Assembly (NCBI RefSeq): GCF_000422905.1
Contig: NZ_AUGY01000042.1
Location: 1 to 64,000, forward strand
Direction of reading: 5' to 3'
Source of the DNA: Paenibacillus alginolyticus DSM 5050 = NBRC 15375
Lineage (GTDB): Bacteria > Bacillota > Bacilli > Paenibacillales > NBRC-103111
DNA: 64,000 nucleotides
In this document: piece by piece, positions 61,612 to 64,000 of the stretch
Numbering within the stretch: position 1 is the stretch's first letter
Layout: each line of letters starts with the position of its first letter
The notes under the pieces: generated by a model
Database searches by the model: none
What the model was told of the DNA's origin: nothing
What the model saw: the letters and a program-made list of their open reading frames with translations, nothing else
Position numbers and translations under genes: made by a program

Positions 61612-62526
61612 ATGATTTGGATGATTATCAGTATTTTGTTCGTTCTAGTCTGTCTGGTTCTAATAGGTATATCGGTCTATGTAGGCTGGCAGCTCACACA
61701 TCCGCAACGAAAGCCTGTTGATGACTCGCCTGACAACTATGGGTTACATAGGGAGAATATTACATTCCCAAGTCGAACTAGAGATGTTTGTTTAGATGGA
61801 TGGTTGTTGAAGTCTCCTTATGTTCCAAAGGATGTTAGTCCAATAACCGTTATTATGTGTCATGGGTATGCCGGGACACGTCTAGAAAAAGGGCTTCCGG
61901 CGTTGGCCTTGGCTAAATCCATTGTCGAAGCAGGCTATCATGTGCTTATGTTTGATTTTCGGAACTCAGGGAATTCAGAGGGGAAAATAACGACGGTTGG
62001 CTTTTTGGAACAGCAAGATGTACTCGGTGCTATCGACTGGGTTCAGGAGCACATTCCCAGTGACATTTGTTTGATTGGCTTTTCAATGGGCGGTAGTACA
62101 TCTATCTTAGCAGCTGCCGAAGAAAGGGCTGTGCTAGGAGTCATAACAGATAGCGCTTTTGGTCAGCTTAGTCCTTATTTAAAGGACAATTTGCCTGTAT
62201 GGTCTAATCTACCGCGTTTTCCTTTTACTCCTCTAATTCTACTTATTTTACCTAGATTAATTGGTATCAACCCACATCGCGTTGATGCGCTTGCTGCGGT
62301 AGATCACATTTATCCTAGGCCGATTCTTTTTATACATAGTCGAGATGATGAGGCTATTCCTTGGTCCAATAGTGAAGGAATGTGGAGCCGCCATCCGGAT
62401 GCATTTGAACTTTGGGTAACGCAAAAAGCGGGGCATGTCGGCTCCTATCAGATGCAACCGGAAGCCTATACACAACGTGTTCTAGCTTTTTTATCAAAAT
62501 TAAAAAATCATCGCAACTCTTCTTAA
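61612..62526 (+). CDS. Membrane-anchored alpha/beta hydrolase
   Basis: The 304-residue protein has an N-terminal transmembrane helix (about 4-26) and a serine-hydrolase domain: HGYAGTRLEKG (oxyanion region), nucleophile GFSMGGS (about 156-162), SRDDEAIP (acid) and GHVGSY (His). It belongs to the S9-like/BAAT-type hydrolases. Located at the outer or inner face, it might act on lipids or peptides. No strong SD: GTGTTGATTCC precedes ATG 61612. Confidence 0.83.
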   Translation: MIWMIISILFVLVCLVLIGISVYVGWQLTHPQRKPVDDSPDNYGLHRENITFPSRTRDVCLDGWLLKSPYVPKDVSPITVIMCHGYAGTRLEKGLPALALAKSIVEAGYHVLMFDFRNSGNSEGKITTVGFLEQQDVLGAIDWVQEHIPSDICLIGFSMGGSTSILAAAEERAVLGVITDSAFGQLSPYLKDNLPVWSNLPRFPFTPLILLILPRLIGINPHRVDALAAVDHIYPRPILFIHSRDDEAIPWSNSEGMWSRHPDAFELWVTQKAGHVGSYQMQPEAYTQRVLAFLSKLKNHRNSS

Positions 62527-62585
62527 CCAATGGAGTATAAAGATGCAGACACAAAGATTACTAACAAGAGCTGGAGGTTACGCGA

Positions 62586-63203
62586 ATGAAAGTTCAACGG
62601 ATATTAGCGTTGATGCTGATGTTTTTTGTTCTAAGTACGGCTGCAGTGGTGGCTTCATCGATATGGGGGGACTTTAAAGGTAATAATATTGCCCGACTAA
62701 TCGTTAATGATCAGACAGCGGAATTCGGGGATTCAGATGTTCCGCCTCTTATTGTTGAAGGTAAAACTGTTCTGCCGCTGCGCGCAGTAAGTGATGCACT
62801 GCAAGCATTGGTGAAATGGGATAACTCAAATAAGACTGCCTACTTATATAAACCAAATGTGCACATGTTCTTTACGACTGAGGTGCGTAAAGACTCCGCT
62901 ATTGTTCCTTTTGGTGTTGTAGAGCGCGGCAAAGAAGCAGATTTCATCGTTTTTGCACAAGTCGATAATTTGAAGGCAAGCATTAATTCTGTACGGGTTT
63001 CTGTGGTATCACCAAGCGGGAAGAGCGTTATTACACCGGTTGTGAAATCTATCTCAGAATCCAAAGAATCATTTTGGCTGAAAGTACCTTTGTATGGCGT
63101 TTCCTTTAATGAGGCTGGTACGTATGTCGTTAAATTTGCTATGAAGCAAGATGGTTCTAACGACTATTCAGTCGTCTCAGAGAAGCAGATTCAATCCGAA
63201 TAG
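62586..63203 (+). CDS. Secreted stalk-domain protein
   Basis: The 205-residue protein has a signal peptide (about 1-23), then a copper-amine-oxidase N-terminal-type stalk repeat (about 35-90; PPLIVEGKTVLPLRAVSDAL, WDNSNKTAYLY) and a beta-sandwich C-terminal half (about 95-205). Stalk domains are abundant in Paenibacillus wall-associated proteins and carry no amine-oxidase activity. The SD is GCTGGAGG. Function unknown. Confidence 0.78.
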   Translation: MKVQRILALMLMFFVLSTAAVVASSIWGDFKGNNIARLIVNDQTAEFGDSDVPPLIVEGKTVLPLRAVSDALQALVKWDNSNKTAYLYKPNVHMFFTTEVRKDSAIVPFGVVERGKEADFIVFAQVDNLKASINSVRVSVVSPSGKSVITPVVKSISESKESFWLKVPLYGVSFNEAGTYVVKFAMKQDGSNDYSVVSEKQIQSE

Positions 63204-63294
63204 GAAAAGCAAGCTCGAAAGTGGTTTGACCTCTTATTATGAAAATGTTAGGATAATTAAGTAACTAATTATTCGACGAAATGAGGTTCTGCCT

Positions 63295-63606
63295 GTGAGC
63301 GATGATAAGCATGATCATGTACACGGCCCGGACTGTGACCACGATCACGAGCAAGGGGAAGATGTTTTTATCGTAACGGACGAGAACGGTGAAGAGCATG
63401 AGATGGTGATGGTATACACCTTCCAATCTCAAGAGCAGGCATATGCTGTTTTGCTCGATCGCAACGATCCTGAGGCTGACGGAGTTATTTTCCGTGTTGA
63501 AGAAGAGGATGACGATGCCTTCCTTGTCAACATTGAAGATGAAGAAGAGTGGGAACGTGTAGTGACCATTTACAATGAGATCGTAGCTCAAGAAGGCGAA
63601 GACTAA
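63295..63606 (+). CDS. DUF1292 protein (YrzB type)
   Basis: The 103-residue protein opens with a His-rich metal-binding-like stretch (HDHVHGPDCDHDHEQGE) followed by the DUF1292 domain: VFIVTDENGEEHEMVMVYTF, then YAVLLDRNDPEADGVIFRVEE. It is highly acidic. GTG 63295 has GAGG a few bases upstream. Function unknown. Confidence 0.87.
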   Translation: MSDDKHDHVHGPDCDHDHEQGEDVFIVTDENGEEHEMVMVYTFQSQEQAYAVLLDRNDPEADGVIFRVEEEDDDAFLVNIEDEEEWERVVTIYNEIVAQEGED

Positions 63607-63620
63607 GAGCTATACATAAG

Positions 63621-63654
63621 AACCCCCTAGCAGAATAATCTGTTAGGGGGTTTC
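63621..63654 (+). terminator. Terminator after the DUF1292 gene
   Basis: AACCCCCTAGCAGA pairs with TCTGTTAGGGGGTT over a four-base loop. Confidence 0.85.
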
Positions 63655-63667
63655 TGTTTGCAAACAT

Positions 63668-64000
63668 TCATTTTCTAGGATTGAAATACATGATTCTGCC
63701 GTTGAATAGATGAAGTTCAGCTTTCAGCAGTTTACTAAGGTATTTGCAGAATTCATTGCCCTTGCTTTTGTCGCCATGCGTGGCGTCGTCGGGCAACACG
63801 ACTTGCACATAATGCTGCTCTTTCTCCTGGTTGTGCTCATTCCCAACACCAATCACAATATATTTGTATAAAGGATTGATACCTTTCAGGTAGAACCATT
63901 TGCCTTCGCCTTCCGGCTTCGTCTCAATGGTATAAGGGAATCCGGCCTCGTCATACTCCCAGCCAAGCTGCTTGGCCGTCTGACTGAGTTGATCACGGTA
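63668..64000 (-). CDS. DUF1885-like protein, C-terminal part (cut by window edge)
   Basis: The frame stays open from the window end at 64000 to the TAA at 63668 (111 codons, no start inside). Residues include TAKQLGWEYDEAGFPY, IVIGVGNEHNQEKEQHY, VQVVLPDDATHGDKSKGNEF and LHLFNGRIMYFNPRK, which I recall as DUF1885 (YjcA-like) of Bacillales. The visible ATG-like codon at 63856 is internal. The start lies beyond 64000. Confidence 0.7.
   Translation of the reverse strand, partial: YRDQLSQTAKQLGWEYDEAGFPYTIETKPEGEGKWFYLKGINPLYKYIVIGVGNEHNQEKEQHYVQVVLPDDATHGDKSKGNEFCKYLSKLLKAELHLFNGRIMYFNPRK

Overview
The window looks like a chromosomal segment of a spore-forming Firmicute of the Paenibacillus type. 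The evidence is an alpha/beta small acid-soluble spore protein, a complete PyrR-type pyr attenuator, sigma-A promoters, purine-rich Shine-Dalgarno (SD) sites with frequent GTG/TTG starts, stalk-domain (copper amine oxidase N-terminal-like) secreted proteins, several DUF families common in Bacillales, and a class I c-di-GMP riboswitch in front of a YjfB-type gene. No phage, plasmid, rRNA or CRISPR locus is visible.

Layout. 1-184: start of an IS4-like transposase, cut by the window edge. 185-9812: pyrimidine operon pyrR-pyrB-pyrC-carA-carB-pyrF-pyrE behind a sigma-A promoter and PyrR attenuator; pyrK/pyrD are absent. 9841-10255: c-di-GMP-I riboswitch and a small motility-associated gene. 10719-16501: LysR regulator divergent from a DapA-family aldolase plus RidA, two acetyltransferases, an M20 dipeptidase and a nitroreductase broken by an in-frame stop. 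16573-19475: VanRS-like two-component system with VanZ, flanked by two decayed VanY-like gene starts that share a promoter-like region. 19605-35476: a long export region. It holds a LolD-type ATPase, adaptor lipoprotein, FtsX permease, second ATPase, sugar-type binding lipoprotein and a 717-aa secreted protein, then an RND pump, adaptor lipoprotein and a 583-aa secreted protein related to the 717-aa one.

35641-43123: a 54-aa protein gene, tRNA-fMet and a CAU tRNA, a xylulokinase fragment, small proteins, a DUF1906 protein, a cupredoxin, a hydrolase, an NhaC antiporter and a phosphoesterase. 43376-50134 (minus strand): ECF sigma/anti-sigma operon with a membrane protein, a DedA-PAP2 fusion and a second RND pump. 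50526-54702: small genes, tRNA-Val, SASP, a CuZn superoxide dismutase and a decayed gene. 54819-57457: four-gene lipid-linked glycosylation operon. 57426-64000: CBS protein, DUF212, acetyltransferase, a GGDEF-histidine kinase fusion, an MBL hydrolase, a second alpha/beta hydrolase, a stalk-domain protein, DUF1292 and a partial DUF1885-like gene.

The most striking unexplained structure is a small dispersed element: a perfect AGTTTT...AAAACT hairpin followed directly by CTNAGGAG, which is the SD of the next gene. It occurs as a five-hairpin tandem array before pyrR, at the carA/carB junction (where it encodes the CarA C-terminus), at carB/pyrF, and before two unrelated genes (52429 and the CBS gene). 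The second is the ABC/RND export region with its paired secreted proteins. Coordinates, motifs and repeats were read from the sequence by eye; family names come from recalled family motifs, without database searches.
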